DNA from: a virus
Virus record (IMG/VR): IMGVR_UViG_3300042544_003738
Coordinates: 1-64,000 of that record
Direction: 5' to 3' (one strand)
Length of the DNA: 64,000 nt
The translations under genes and the position numbers were made by a program. Shown here piece by piece: positions 47,857 through 56,178 of this stretch. Numbering within the stretch: the first letter of the stretch is position 1; every line of letters starts with the position of its first letter. A model generated the notes under the pieces. It saw only the letters and a program-made list of their open reading frames with translations, had not been told where the DNA came from and made no database searches.

Positions 47857-48143
47857 CAGCTATTCCCTTCTTTTAGCGTGTGGTAGTTTTGGATCAGCTT
47901 GGAATAATCATATACCAAGAGTTCAGCCGTACGAACAATAAACATTGTCATCACAAATATGTCAACCCATCCTATGACATAGAGCAGCACCAGGATTCCT
48001 GTTACCAAATAAGTCTCATGGAGCATATACTGGATACAGCCGTTGGGCGTAGTGCTGTTTTCAATTGCACTCTTGACGCTCAATCGGGCACTCCAAATAC
48101 CTGCACCAATCATCAAGAAAATTAAAATGCCATCAGCTATCAT
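47856..48143 (-). CDS. Small membrane protein
   Basis: 95 residues with hydrophobic segments MIADGILIFLMIGAGIWSA (1-19) and TYLVTGILVLLYVIGWVDIF (about 45-64, running on into VMTMFIV). Two or three transmembrane helices are likely. It overlaps the upstream gene by 4 bp and touches the helicase gene by one base, so it belongs to the same operon. Function unknown. Confidence 0.75.
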   Translation of the reverse strand: MIADGILIFLMIGAGIWSARLSVKSAIENSTTPNGCIQYMLHETYLVTGILVLLYVIGWVDIFVMTMFIVRTAELLVYDYSKLIQNYHTLKEGNS

Positions 48144-48616
48144 GGATGCATTTCCTTACCAAAAATAAGTGGCGGGCTGCCCATCCCGCGCAAGGTGTCT
48201 GGCATCTGGGCTGCCTGAAAAACACGTTGGGTTACTATCCACTCAGGATACACAAGCCCTACTATCGCAGCATCCTCAAGGGAACTGCACCAGATTTGAA
48301 TACCAAGATTGCCAACTGAGGCGTCAATCATTTCATTTCGGCTGGCTGGGTCAACCCGATATTTGACAAAGTATGGTCCCGTCAATACTCGTCCCAGCTT
48401 GTCGCACCAGAGGAATAGGTCTTGGTCATTTTCACATTGACTTTTTTCATACATCCAACCCAAAACTACCCGGACCCAAGGACTATTGGCGTTGGCTTGG
48501 GCAAACTCCTCACACATGGTGTCCAACACGTCTTGGCTGGGCAGGCAAGTTTGATAACAGCCCGCCCAGCATTTAGTCCACTTCAAGGCAAATTCAAGAT
48601 GCGTTTCTTGAGTCAA
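48140..48616 (-). CDS. Hypothetical protein in the helicase operon
   Basis: 158 residues, rich in Trp, Cys and aromatic residues (ALKWTKCWAGCYQTCLPSQD, PWVRVVLGWMYEKSQCENDQ). No recognised family. It is placed between the basic-tail protein and the membrane protein, with a 4-bp overlap to the latter. Its role in the island is unknown. Confidence 0.72.
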   Translation of the reverse strand: MTQETHLEFALKWTKCWAGCYQTCLPSQDVLDTMCEEFAQANANSPWVRVVLGWMYEKSQCENDQDLFLWCDKLGRVLTGPYFVKYRVDPASRNEMIDASVGNLGIQIWCSSLEDAAIVGLVYPEWIVTQRVFQAAQMPDTLRGMGSPPLIFGKEMHP

Positions 48617-48622
48617 AGCCTG

Positions 48623-49558
48623 TTACACCTTGCCCCAGAAAGCTTTGACCACGCTCTTGCCGCGTGCAGTAGTGAGGCCTAGGGCCTTGACAACCACATC
48701 TACCATCTGTGCCTCATTTACCTTGCCCTTGTGGTCTTGGATCAGCGCACGCACCTGGGCTGCAACGCTGGGCTTTCCTGCGTCCTTGCTGGGCTTGGCT
48801 GCTGCTGGAGCCTTAACCTTGGCTTGCGTCTTCACAGCTTTGCCCTTGCGTGCAGGCGCCTTGCCTGCCTTCACCGCCTTGGGCAGAACCTTGTCCTGGC
48901 GAGCCTGCTCAGGTTCCGCATTGCTGTTAAGTGCACGCACAATAGCCTTAAGCGGCTTCTGCCAGTCCTGGATCAGCTTGTCGCTCTGTGCCTCAGCAAA
49001 CGCCTCAGCATAGTGCTCCTGCAGGCGGACTCGCACCTTGGGATGACCATATTTGGTAATAATCTTTTCAATTTCCACAGCCAGCTCCCGGAGCTCCATC
49101 TTGCCCTTGAGCACAAGGGTTTTGAGGTTGTCAATCCGGGAATAGCAAGCCACATATGCCTCAATCAGCTTGCCTGAGGCACTGAGCGTGAGGTTTTCCA
49201 TCCCAATGTCAGTGTTGGGCTTGGCCTGCTGCAACGCATTGTCAATGTAAGTGTAGCTCTTGGGGCTCAGCTGAGCTCCCCGATTGAGGCAGTAAGCAAT
49301 CTTACCCATAGTCTGCTGGGTGCCAAAAGGAACGTTCTTGACCACAGCAGCATCGTGGGGCCTGCCCACCTGCGTGAGATACGCTTGCGCTTCGCGAATC
49401 AGCTCTTCCGGCTCAGCAGCCTGATGCACCCAGTTCAGTGCAAGCCCATACCTCACATTGAAGTCTGGGGCCGTGTAGTCAAGGGTGCTGAAGTCGGGTG
49501 CACCACGGCTGTTCAAGATCTCTTGCAGCTTTGTGTCAGTGCGCGTCAACCGAGCCAT
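48623..49558 (-). CDS. Large helical protein with basic linker and C-terminal DNA-binding-like domain
   Basis: 311 residues from an ATG with AGGAG 8 nt upstream. The first 210 residues are helical, then a Lys/Ala/Pro-rich linker (about 218-262, KAVKAGKAPARKGKAVKTQA), then a compact C-terminal domain (SVAAQVRALIQDHKGKVNEA onward to VVKAFWGKV). This last domain resembles the C-terminus of the SprT-like protease. The layout (helical body, histone-like linker, small terminal domain) suggests a DNA-binding regulator or nucleoid-associated protein. It is first in the operon that contains the helicase and methyltransferases. Confidence 0.78.
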   Translation of the reverse strand: MARLTRTDTKLQEILNSRGAPDFSTLDYTAPDFNVRYGLALNWVHQAAEPEELIREAQAYLTQVGRPHDAAVVKNVPFGTQQTMGKIAYCLNRGAQLSPKSYTYIDNALQQAKPNTDIGMENLTLSASGKLIEAYVACYSRIDNLKTLVLKGKMELRELAVEIEKIITKYGHPKVRVRLQEHYAEAFAEAQSDKLIQDWQKPLKAIVRALNSNAEPEQARQDKVLPKAVKAGKAPARKGKAVKTQAKVKAPAAAKPSKDAGKPSVAAQVRALIQDHKGKVNEAQMVDVVVKALGLTTARGKSVVKAFWGKV

Positions 49559-49585
49559 TTGGGTAACTCCTGTCTCTATGAGCCC

Positions 49586-49614
49586 AACATATAGCTAGTT
49601 GGGCCCAGTGTCAA
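49586..49614 (-). promoter_or_regulatory. Sigma70-type promoter of the helicase/methyltransferase operon
   Basis: Minus strand TTGACA (49614-49609), 17-bp spacer, TATGTT (49591-49586), 28 nt before the ATG at 49558. Confidence 0.72.
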
Positions 49615-49671
49615 CCGTTTTCTTTGCCAAATTGCCAATTTTTTTGATGTGTGATTTCCGCAACACCCAAG

Positions 49672-49710
49672 ACTTGAGGCAGCGCGGCACATTGCCCTGC
49701 TGCCTCAAGT
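49672..49710 (-). terminator. Hairpin after pstS
   Basis: ACTTGAGGCAGC (49672-49683) and GCTGCCTCAAGT (49699-49710) make a perfect 12-bp stem with a 15-nt loop. No U-run is present, so termination is likely but not certain. The rest of the 49615-49757 gap holds no gene I can support. Confidence 0.68.
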
Positions 49711-49757
49711 TGTGTGCCCTCAAGAGTGCAACCGGGTTCCGGGGCACGACCTCGTCG

Positions 49758-50789
49758 TCACTTCCAGACGGGGTTACCGTCAGGGGCTTTCACCTCACTT
49801 GCCCAGGTTTGGCGAATTCTGGCCTTCACTACAGCTGGTATAGGCACATAATCCAACCGTTCAGCTATCTCGTCGCCATGTGTGTAAGCCCAGTCAAAAA
49901 ATCGCATCACTGTGAGGCTGTTGGTGGGGTTGCGAGGATCACGCGGCAACAGAATGTAGGTGGGACTCACAATAGGCCAACTGTTGGCGCCAGGCTGGTC
50001 AACGAGGTCAACAGCAAAGTTAGGCACGTTCCAGTTGGCAGATGCTGCTGTAGCCTCAAAAGCCTTGTGAGTGGGCTTCACCCAATGTCCATCGCGGTTG
50101 CGGATTTGCGTGGTAACCAATCCAGCTTGCTGAGCATAGGCATTTTCCACATAACCAATGGCTCCCATGATCTGACGCACACTGGCGCTAACACCCTCGT
50201 TTCCTCGTGCTCCAGTGCCAGTGGGCCACTTAACTGAGGTGCCTGTACCTACCTGGGTGCGCCATTGCTCACTCACTGCCGATAGGTAACTGGCCCAAAC
50301 AAAGGTTGTTCCACTGCCATCTGCGCGATACACCACTGCAATAGTCAAATTAGGCAAGCGAATTGTTGGATTCAGTTCCACAATGCGTTGATCATTCCAC
50401 TTTACGATCTTACCTAGATAGATGTCTGCCAACACTGGACCAGTGAGTCTCAGTTGCTCTCGCTCTAGACCCGGCACATGGACTGCTGCAACTAAACTGC
50501 CCATAGCTGTTGGAAACTGCACTAAGTTGTTTTTTTCCAAATCCTCCTGTTTCATAGGAGCATCACTGGCCCCAAAATCCACAGTGCGGTTCCGGATTTG
50601 GTTTTGCCCAGCACCGCTGCCCACACTTTGGTAGTTGAGTGCAATACCAGTTTTCTTCGCTTCCTCTCCCCATTTTTGATAAAGCGGGTTGGGAAAAGTG
50701 GCACCAGCACCGTTTATTGGTTGCGCAACTACACCAGTAGCACCCATTGCCATCAACGCAGCAGCCATCAACAATTTTTTCAAACCCAT
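49758..50789 (-). CDS. pstS: Phosphate-binding protein PstS
   Basis: 343 residues from the ATG at 50789 (AAAGGA 8 nt upstream). The signal peptide MGLKKLLMAAALMAMGATGV ends at AVA-type site (VVA, residues 20-22), directing it to the periplasm. Mature features match PstS: INGAGATFPNPLYQKWGEEA, NYQSVGSGAGQNQIRNRTVD, FGASDAPM, VYRADGSGTTFVWASYLS and GNEGVSASVRQ, which contact phosphate. It binds phosphate for the host PstCAB transporter. Phage PstS is known from aquatic phages and is thought to maintain uptake during infection. A Pho-box-like repeat lies 81 nt upstream. Confidence 0.95.
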   Translation of the reverse strand: MGLKKLLMAAALMAMGATGVVAQPINGAGATFPNPLYQKWGEEAKKTGIALNYQSVGSGAGQNQIRNRTVDFGASDAPMKQEDLEKNNLVQFPTAMGSLVAAVHVPGLEREQLRLTGPVLADIYLGKIVKWNDQRIVELNPTIRLPNLTIAVVYRADGSGTTFVWASYLSAVSEQWRTQVGTGTSVKWPTGTGARGNEGVSASVRQIMGAIGYVENAYAQQAGLVTTQIRNRDGHWVKPTHKAFEATAASANWNVPNFAVDLVDQPGANSWPIVSPTYILLPRDPRNPTNSLTVMRFFDWAYTHGDEIAERLDYVPIPAVVKARIRQTWASEVKAPDGNPVWK

Positions 50790-50869
50790 AAAGTTTCCTT
50801 TCATAGTTTCTTTTGGTAATCTCAGTTTGCCGACGATTTTCCAAATATGCAATGAGGCTCTAAAGTTTT

Positions 50870-50887
50870 AATACGACTGTAATACAG
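50870..50887 (-). promoter_or_regulatory. Pho-box-like direct repeat
   Basis: Minus strand CTGTATT, 4-bp spacer (ACAG), TCGTATT: two 7-bp half-sites with 11-bp period, as in the proteobacterial PhoB box (CTGTCAT spaced by 4 bp). It is 81-98 nt before the pstS ATG. Match to consensus is partial, so this is a candidate. Confidence 0.45.
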
Positions 50888-50922
50888 CTTTCAACATAAG
50901 AAAGAGTCAGGAGTGTGACTAT

Positions 50923-50930
50923 CATAAATA
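50923..50930 (+). promoter_or_regulatory. Late promoter CATAAATA
   Basis: CATAAATA lies 20 nt before the ATG at 50951, with GAGGAAAA between as ribosome site. Confidence 0.78.
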
Positions 50931-50950
50931 TCACAAATGAGGAAAATGTT

Positions 50951-52045
50951 ATGCCGCCGTTGACGTTCTGGAATGGAGTTGGTGCGAAAAACAAAGATTA
51001 CAAGTTCTTTGATCGCATGGCATCTCAGTATATGAACATGGGTGGTACAGAATTTTATTGCCATAAGTACGTTGGGCCACTGAATCCAGATCCCAAGATT
51101 GTTACACCTGACACAGACGAAACCAACTTACTCAGCATATCAGACTTAGTGAACTTGGAGGTGAGAGACAGAAAATATGACAACGACGTCTACAGCCTCA
51201 AGGGACACTACTTAGTCACTGACACAGAGTTTGATTTGAAGCAGTTTGGTTTTTTCCTGTCAACAGATACAATTTTCATAACCTTTCATATCAACCAAAT
51301 GGTTACCCAACTGGGCCGACGGTTAATGAGTGGTGATGTACTTGAAGTGCTGCACATGAGAGACGACACTACTTTGGATGGCAGGCCCATCAACAAGTTT
51401 TACGTGATCCAAGAGGGCACACGTCCTGCAGAAGGATTTAGCCCCACTTGGTGGGCACATCTATGGCGTGTGAAGTGCCAACCACTTACAGACAGTCAAG
51501 AGTTCCAGGACATTTTGAATAAAGAATTGGAAGATCGTGGAGATGGAATTGTGCCTGAGCCCAATCCTGACGGCAGCATGCCTACAATTGGTGATATCAC
51601 TAGCGTATATGACAAAGAAATCAGCATCAACGATGGTGTTTTGGAAGAGGCTACTGCTAACGTGGCATTCAGAAACTGGCAAAGCACACACTTTTACATC
51701 CTTCAAGAGGACTTAGACCAACCTATTTCAGTCTACAACTCAGACGGTATCCCACCAAACCAAAGCAAACCTGTGCCTTCTGGCACAAGTTTTCCCGCTG
51801 TTAACAAAGAAGGCGACTATTTCCTTCGCTTAGATTATGTTCCCCCTGTATTATACAAACGGACTGCATCAAAGTGGAAGAGAGTTGAGACCAATTATAG
51901 GGCCCCGTGGCTACCCGCTAACCGCGTGCTCACTAGCTTCATAAACAACAAAAACAAAACCACTCTCACAGATGGTAGTGTGATTGATGAACGCCAAAAC
52001 CTGCGCACAGCTATCAAACCCAAACTCGATCCAGATATTTTATGA
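50951..52045 (+). CDS. 14: Neck protein gp14-like
   Basis: 364 residues from the ATG at 50951; an in-frame GTG at 50915 would put the late promoter inside the gene. T4 gp14 has 256 residues. Typical gp14 parts: EFYCHKYVGPLNPDP, FDLKQFGFFLSTDTIFITFH, LGRRLMSGDVLEVLHMRDDT, INKFYVIQEGTRPAEGFSPT and WRVKCQPLTDSQEFQDIL. The last 160 residues extend past the T4 length and may decorate the neck. It is followed by lysozyme and gp15. Confidence 0.82.
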   Translation: MPPLTFWNGVGAKNKDYKFFDRMASQYMNMGGTEFYCHKYVGPLNPDPKIVTPDTDETNLLSISDLVNLEVRDRKYDNDVYSLKGHYLVTDTEFDLKQFGFFLSTDTIFITFHINQMVTQLGRRLMSGDVLEVLHMRDDTTLDGRPINKFYVIQEGTRPAEGFSPTWWAHLWRVKCQPLTDSQEFQDILNKELEDRGDGIVPEPNPDGSMPTIGDITSVYDKEISINDGVLEEATANVAFRNWQSTHFYILQEDLDQPISVYNSDGIPPNQSKPVPSGTSFPAVNKEGDYFLRLDYVPPVLYKRTASKWKRVETNYRAPWLPANRVLTSFINNKNKTTLTDGSVIDERQNLRTAIKPKLDPDIL

Positions 52046-52055
52046 GGAGACAAAC

Positions 52056-52499
52056 ATGAGTAAAACAACAGGCGAAAAAGGGCTATCACTTATCAAGAGT
52101 TTTGAAGGCTTGCGATTGGACGCCTATATCTGTCCTGCAGGTGTAGCCACTATTGGTTATGGCACAACCAAAATCAATAGTCAAGCAGTTAAAGTGCCGT
52201 CAGTTATAACAGAGTCCCAAGCCAACGACTATCTGAAAACTGATGTCAAAGCATTTGAGCAATCTGTTAACAGTGCTGTCTCTGTGCCAGTTACACAAAA
52301 CCAATTTGACGCACTTGTGAGTTTCACTTACAATCTAGGCGCTGGCAATTTACGTAGCAGCACACTCTTGAAAAAGCTCAATGCAGGTGACTATGCTGGT
52401 GCTGCTGATGAGTTCCCCAAATGGAACAAAGCTGGTGGCAAAGAACTGGCAGGTTTGACCCGCCGCCGAAATGCTGAAAGGGACTTGTTTCTCAGCTAA
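52056..52499 (+). CDS. Lysozyme, glycoside hydrolase family 24
   Basis: 147 residues from the ATG at 52056 with AGGAG 9 nt upstream. It cleaves peptidoglycan N-acetylmuramic-N-acetylglucosamine bonds. The catalytic triad is E17, C26 and T32 (FEGLRLDAYICPAGVATIGY), the E-C-T type of P1/P21 lysozymes, rather than E-D-T of T4. LVSFTYNLGAGNLRSSTLLK and TRRRNAERDLF complete the fold. No signal peptide or SAR segment is visible, so release needs a holin or it serves tail entry. It lies between neck and tail genes; the gp15 start overlaps its stop. Confidence 0.93.
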   Translation: MSKTTGEKGLSLIKSFEGLRLDAYICPAGVATIGYGTTKINSQAVKVPSVITESQANDYLKTDVKAFEQSVNSAVSVPVTQNQFDALVSFTYNLGAGNLRSSTLLKKLNAGDYAGAADEFPKWNKAGGKELAGLTRRRNAERDLFLS

Positions 52500-54382
52500 T
52501 GGAATATTGGTACAACCAACAGCTACGGCAGTATAGACTTCAAGTCATACGAGCATTCAGCAACTTCAGTGTAAGCATGGGTATCAACAGCGACGGCACC
52601 CCGAAGCTGAGGCGAGTGCCTTGTCGCTATGGTGACCCTTCACGTTTGGCAGAAACCATCACAAATGCCAACAGTGAAAACAAATTACCAACAGCCCCTT
52701 TCATCTCAGTCTATTTGACAGCCATGAGTTTGGCACCCAACCGGCGTCATGCTCCAAGCCTTGTTTCAACACAAAACGTTATTGAACGTGAATACGACGG
52801 AGAAAATAGTCGCTACCTAGGTACACAAGGTAACAGAAGCACTGTTGAACGTTATATGGCTGTACCTTTTGACCTGACCTTCAACGTAGACTTTTGGACC
52901 AGTAACCTTAACCAAAAAGAAGAGCTTATTGAGCAAACCCAAGTACTCTATAATGGAATGATTGATATTCAAACATCGAACAATCCCTTGGACTGGACAG
53001 CTATTACAACCCTTGAGCCCACAAACATCACTTGGAGCAGTCGAAGTATTCCCATTGGTACAGAAAACCCCATTGATGTTTGTACTGTTGAATACAAAGT
53101 GCCAATTTTCATAAATCCACCAGCCAAAGTAAAACTACAAAAGATAATTCAAGAGATTGTAACAAATATACGTGAAGGTGAATATGATCCCAACACAATG
53201 GAGTGGACCGAACAGTCTTTGCTGAGTAGAGTGTTAACAACTCCTCTGGATGCCTGTATTGCCATGGCCAATGCAGGTGAAAACACCTGGGAAATCAGCC
53301 TACAAAGTCCTTCTGGTAGTACGATTGATCCTCAGACATTGCCGACCCGTGTGTTGGGCAGAAAAAATCCTGTATTGACACCTGGTACTACATTCAAGTT
53401 CAATGGGCAAGCTATAACAATACCCAACACAAGTATTGATGATTTAATCAACTTGATTCGAGTGCGAACTGTTGAACCCAGTTTGAACGCAGTTTTTAAT
53501 TTGAATCAGCAAATTGAATTTTGGAACATGACTGGTGGAGATATTGTCTTGGAAAACGTGGAAGGCACACCAATCCAAGATTTGGGATTTCAGCCCACCA
53601 TATACAAGGGCGGAACCTTGGCTTGGTGGAGGCTCTTGGACAAATATGGCGCAGTAAAACCCCAAAGCAGTTTCCAAGAAAACGCTAGCCAAATAAGGCT
53701 GTTGTCAACAGATGATCTTGACAACAGAGACTCTGACATTGTGGGATATATTGATTTTCATCCCACCAACCAAAACTATTTGATTTGGAAAGGCAAACTT
53801 TCCAGTTGGCCCGGAGATCAACTTCCTCCCATCACTGCTGTTATTGATCCACAGCGCACTTACCCTGGCTCTGGCTTGACTGAGGAAAGATTTGGTCAAA
53901 GATATTTGTTGACAAATGAAATTGCATTTCAAAGCGGCGCGTGGGGCAATGTTCAGGCAATACCAAATGTGCAGGCACTGGTAGTTGGTAGGGTCAGCAC
54001 CAACGAACTGGTAATAGAACCTGTTGATCAAGCCCAGTTAAGCCTGAACCGCAGCATGCAAATCCTATTTGGGTCAGGCATTACACAAACTGCAAGTGTT
54101 GTGCAAATTGTACAATTGAATGCACTTCAATACCAAGTGGTTTTGTCAGGAGACTCTGTTGCACAAATTGGAGATTTTGTGCAAGTAATTTACCCTGTTA
54201 TTGCCAACGATATAATTGAATACAACGGCTCACAATGGGTTTTGGCCTTTGACAGCAGCAGCCCTTTGCAGACATTGGTGTTGAATCAATACAGTCAAAA
54301 ATGGTTTCTTTGGACGAATCAAGAATGGAAAGCTTTTCCCAAGAGCACGTATACACAGGGCTTATGGCGTCTCAGCCTCTAA
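52499..54382 (+). CDS. 15: Tail completion/sheath stabiliser gp15 with long C-terminal extension
   Basis: 627 residues; T4 gp15 has 272. gp15 caps the tail and binds the sheath end. The N-terminal 260 residues match: YWYNQQLRQYRLQVIRAFSN, RRVPCRYGDPSRLAETI, DLTFNVDFWTSNLNQKEELI and DVCTVEYKVPIFINPPAKVK. The extra 360 residues are strand-rich (GQAITIPNTSIDDLINLIRV, IVGYIDFHPTNQNYLIWKGK, TLAWWRLLDKYGAV) and have sheath-insert-like Trp/Tyr modules. The start overlaps the lysozyme stop (TAATG). Confidence 0.85.
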   Translation: MEYWYNQQLRQYRLQVIRAFSNFSVSMGINSDGTPKLRRVPCRYGDPSRLAETITNANSENKLPTAPFISVYLTAMSLAPNRRHAPSLVSTQNVIEREYDGENSRYLGTQGNRSTVERYMAVPFDLTFNVDFWTSNLNQKEELIEQTQVLYNGMIDIQTSNNPLDWTAITTLEPTNITWSSRSIPIGTENPIDVCTVEYKVPIFINPPAKVKLQKIIQEIVTNIREGEYDPNTMEWTEQSLLSRVLTTPLDACIAMANAGENTWEISLQSPSGSTIDPQTLPTRVLGRKNPVLTPGTTFKFNGQAITIPNTSIDDLINLIRVRTVEPSLNAVFNLNQQIEFWNMTGGDIVLENVEGTPIQDLGFQPTIYKGGTLAWWRLLDKYGAVKPQSSFQENASQIRLLSTDDLDNRDSDIVGYIDFHPTNQNYLIWKGKLSSWPGDQLPPITAVIDPQRTYPGSGLTEERFGQRYLLTNEIAFQSGAWGNVQAIPNVQALVVGRVSTNELVIEPVDQAQLSLNRSMQILFGSGITQTASVVQIVQLNALQYQVVLSGDSVAQIGDFVQVIYPVIANDIIEYNGSQWVLAFDSSSPLQTLVLNQYSQKWFLWTNQEWKAFPKSTYTQGLWRLSL

Positions 54383-55155
54383 ATAATCCTATGAAACAGT
54401 ATCCCACAAAGCCAGTTGCACAAGTTGATATGCAAATAATGGACCAATTTATTGATCCCAATACGCGGCAAATTTTGAAAATTCTTCATGATCATCATGT
54501 GTCCACTCGGATTGTAGGTGGTGCAGTGAGAGACATGTTGCTACATAAAAAACCACGGGATATTGATTTGGTAGTGGACGCAGATCCTAGTGAAACGTTG
54601 TTTCTCTTGAACCTATATGGAATTGAGGCAGAAACACAGGGCATCAAACATGGCACCATCAAAGCCGTTTTTAGGCAGAACGGGGACAAAAACAAAGTGG
54701 AAATAACCAGTTTGGGTTACAGGATACAGTTGAAAGGTGCTCGACCTTTTCTCAAAAAAGCCAAAAACTGGGCTACAGACAGTGAAATGCGGGACCTGAC
54801 AATCAACAGCATGAGTATGGATTTACATGGCCACATTTGGGATTATCAAGGCGGATACGCCGATTTGAAGCACAGTCGTATCCGAATGTTGCCTGATACT
54901 AAATCCAACATCAAGGACGATCCCAACCAAATCATGCGATACTTCAAAGCCTTGACTATGTTTCCACAACCACTTATGGTGAAAACAGACCTTGAGTGGA
55001 TCAAGAAACACATTAGCTTGTTAGCTGACCAAGAAGATGACGAGAGAGTTATCAGAAACTTATTGAGTATTCAAAAAAGCCCAAATGCTGACAGAATATT
55101 AGAATTGATGTGCCAATTGGGTGTAAAAAAATACATTTCCTACTTACCTTGTTAG
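54364..55155 (+). CDS. CCA-adding enzyme/poly(A) polymerase-like nucleotidyltransferase
   Basis: 263 residues from the ATG at 54364 (AGGG upstream, overlapping gp15); ATG 54391 is an alternative. The head domain is typical: RIVGGAVRDMLLHKKPRDID (GG and the DxD metal pair, about residues 52-70), HGTIKAV, and RDLTINSM. C-terminal residues IKDDPNQIMRYFKALTMFPQ match the neck (IxDDPxRxxRxxRF). The family adds CCA to tRNA 3' ends or polyadenylates RNA. The C-terminal body is shorter than in cellular enzymes (about 410 residues). Phage use could be repair of cleaved tRNAs. Confidence 0.85.
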   Translation: MASQPLNNPMKQYPTKPVAQVDMQIMDQFIDPNTRQILKILHDHHVSTRIVGGAVRDMLLHKKPRDIDLVVDADPSETLFLLNLYGIEAETQGIKHGTIKAVFRQNGDKNKVEITSLGYRIQLKGARPFLKKAKNWATDSEMRDLTINSMSMDLHGHIWDYQGGYADLKHSRIRMLPDTKSNIKDDPNQIMRYFKALTMFPQPLMVKTDLEWIKKHISLLADQEDDERVIRNLLSIQKSPNADRILELMCQLGVKKYISYLPC

Positions 55156-55207
55156 TATTTTTGCCTCAGTAACACCAGTAACAAAGTAGCAATGTATGTC
55201 CTGACTC

Positions 55208-55216
55208 TGCTATAAT
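55208..55216 (+). promoter_or_regulatory. Extended -10 promoter
   Basis: TGC-TATAAT at 55208-55216 is an extended -10 element with no clear -35, 36 nt before the ATG at 55253. Confidence 0.6.
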
Positions 55217-55252
55217 GATGGCAACAACTCTCTATGTATATAAGGACCAAGA

Positions 55253-56140
55253 ATGAAAATAAAAATGCCCAGCACCAAGGACGTCAAAAAGGCCACCAAC
55301 AGTGTGACAAAAACTGTCACTGACACCAGCAACACTGTGGTTAAAGAAACTACCAAAACTGTTGACAAGGCTGTTGACACAATAGCCAACACAGCCACTG
55401 ATGCCTACAAGGACGCATCTAAGGCAGCGTCTGATGCCTACAATTATTCAGTAAGCTTGGCTAACAATACTGCTGCTGTGAGTGCAAGTGTTGCCAACAC
55501 CGTTGCCAAAAACACCGAAGAGGCTGCCAAACAGGGCATCAACGTTGCTAGTGATGAGTGGAAGAAGGGCAGTGCTCTAGCACAAGACTTGTATAAGGAT
55601 GGTGCTGAGGCAGTTGTCAAAGCTGCTGAAGATGCATATGCCTGGGCGGATGCTAATGCCTGTAGAATTGGCTTGAACTATGCACTCACAACTGGTATAG
55701 TGCTCTACTTTGCTCCCAAGCCTGCTCCAGGTGATCCAGGCACTGTGAATTCAACCGCAGCCAGCATGACCTGGGTTGCCTGGTTTGCATCACAAGCGGG
55801 TAAGGCTGCCTCCGCAGCACAAACTATGGCATTGAGTTGCAGTATCAGTTACATCATAACCGAAGGCTTGTTTTTGATTCCAGGGGTAAAGGGTCAAGTG
55901 AACAAGACACTTGTGTTCAATGCTCTGTCAAATTGCATCAACACAACGATTACTAATGCATATCTCTGGGGTACACCAGCCGGTGTTGGTATTGCTGTGG
56001 GATCAGCCATCTCCCCAGTTATTGCAACGCTGATTTGCGAGGGTGTGCTGCCGCGTGGTGCAAGCAAGGGTCCAGACGCCAAAGCTGCTGAAGACGGCAT
56101 CAAGATGGCCAAGGACGCTTTGAAAAGCTTGGGCTTTTAA
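55253..56140 (+). CDS. Amphipathic-helix protein with hydrophobic C-terminal half
   Basis: 295 residues with AAGGA before the ATG. Residues 1-130 are long amphipathic helices of Ala, Lys, Thr, Asp and Val with 11-residue-like repeats (VTKTVTDTSNTVVKETTKTV, DAYKDASKAASDAYNYS), like LEA or apolipoprotein helices. Residues 140-265 are hydrophobic with possible membrane segments (ALTTGIVLYFAPKPAPG, SCSISYIITEGLFLIPG, GVGIAVGSAISPVIATLI). It resembles pore-forming or membrane-associated proteins; no family is certain. Early-type promoter and strong terminator. Confidence 0.75.
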   Translation: MKIKMPSTKDVKKATNSVTKTVTDTSNTVVKETTKTVDKAVDTIANTATDAYKDASKAASDAYNYSVSLANNTAAVSASVANTVAKNTEEAAKQGINVASDEWKKGSALAQDLYKDGAEAVVKAAEDAYAWADANACRIGLNYALTTGIVLYFAPKPAPGDPGTVNSTAASMTWVAWFASQAGKAASAAQTMALSCSISYIITEGLFLIPGVKGQVNKTLVFNALSNCINTTITNAYLWGTPAGVGIAVGSAISPVIATLICEGVLPRGASKGPDAKAAEDGIKMAKDALKSLGF

Positions 56141-56142
56141 CA

Positions 56143-56178
56143 ATCAAAGGAGCTGGACACAAATCCAGCTCCTTTGAT
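56143..56178. terminator. Bidirectional terminator
   Basis: ATCAAAGGAGCTGGA (56143-56157) and TCCAGCTCCTTTGAT (56164-56178) form a perfect 15-bp stem with a 6-nt loop between convergent genes. Confidence 0.88.

Noticed and set aside
24891-50789. Host chromosomal contamination suggested by bL33 and PstS
   Set aside because: Both genes are embedded between T4-type genes with phage-like spacing, and similar host-derived genes are known in phages.
49758-50852. Cyanophage identity because of pstS and marine-type T4 genes
   Set aside because: No photosynthesis, carbon metabolism or heat-shock marker genes are visible, and the Pho-like box is of proteobacterial form.
50915-50950. GTG start for the gp14-like protein
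   Set aside because: It would place the CATAAATA late promoter within the coding region; the ATG at 50951 has a proper ribosome site.
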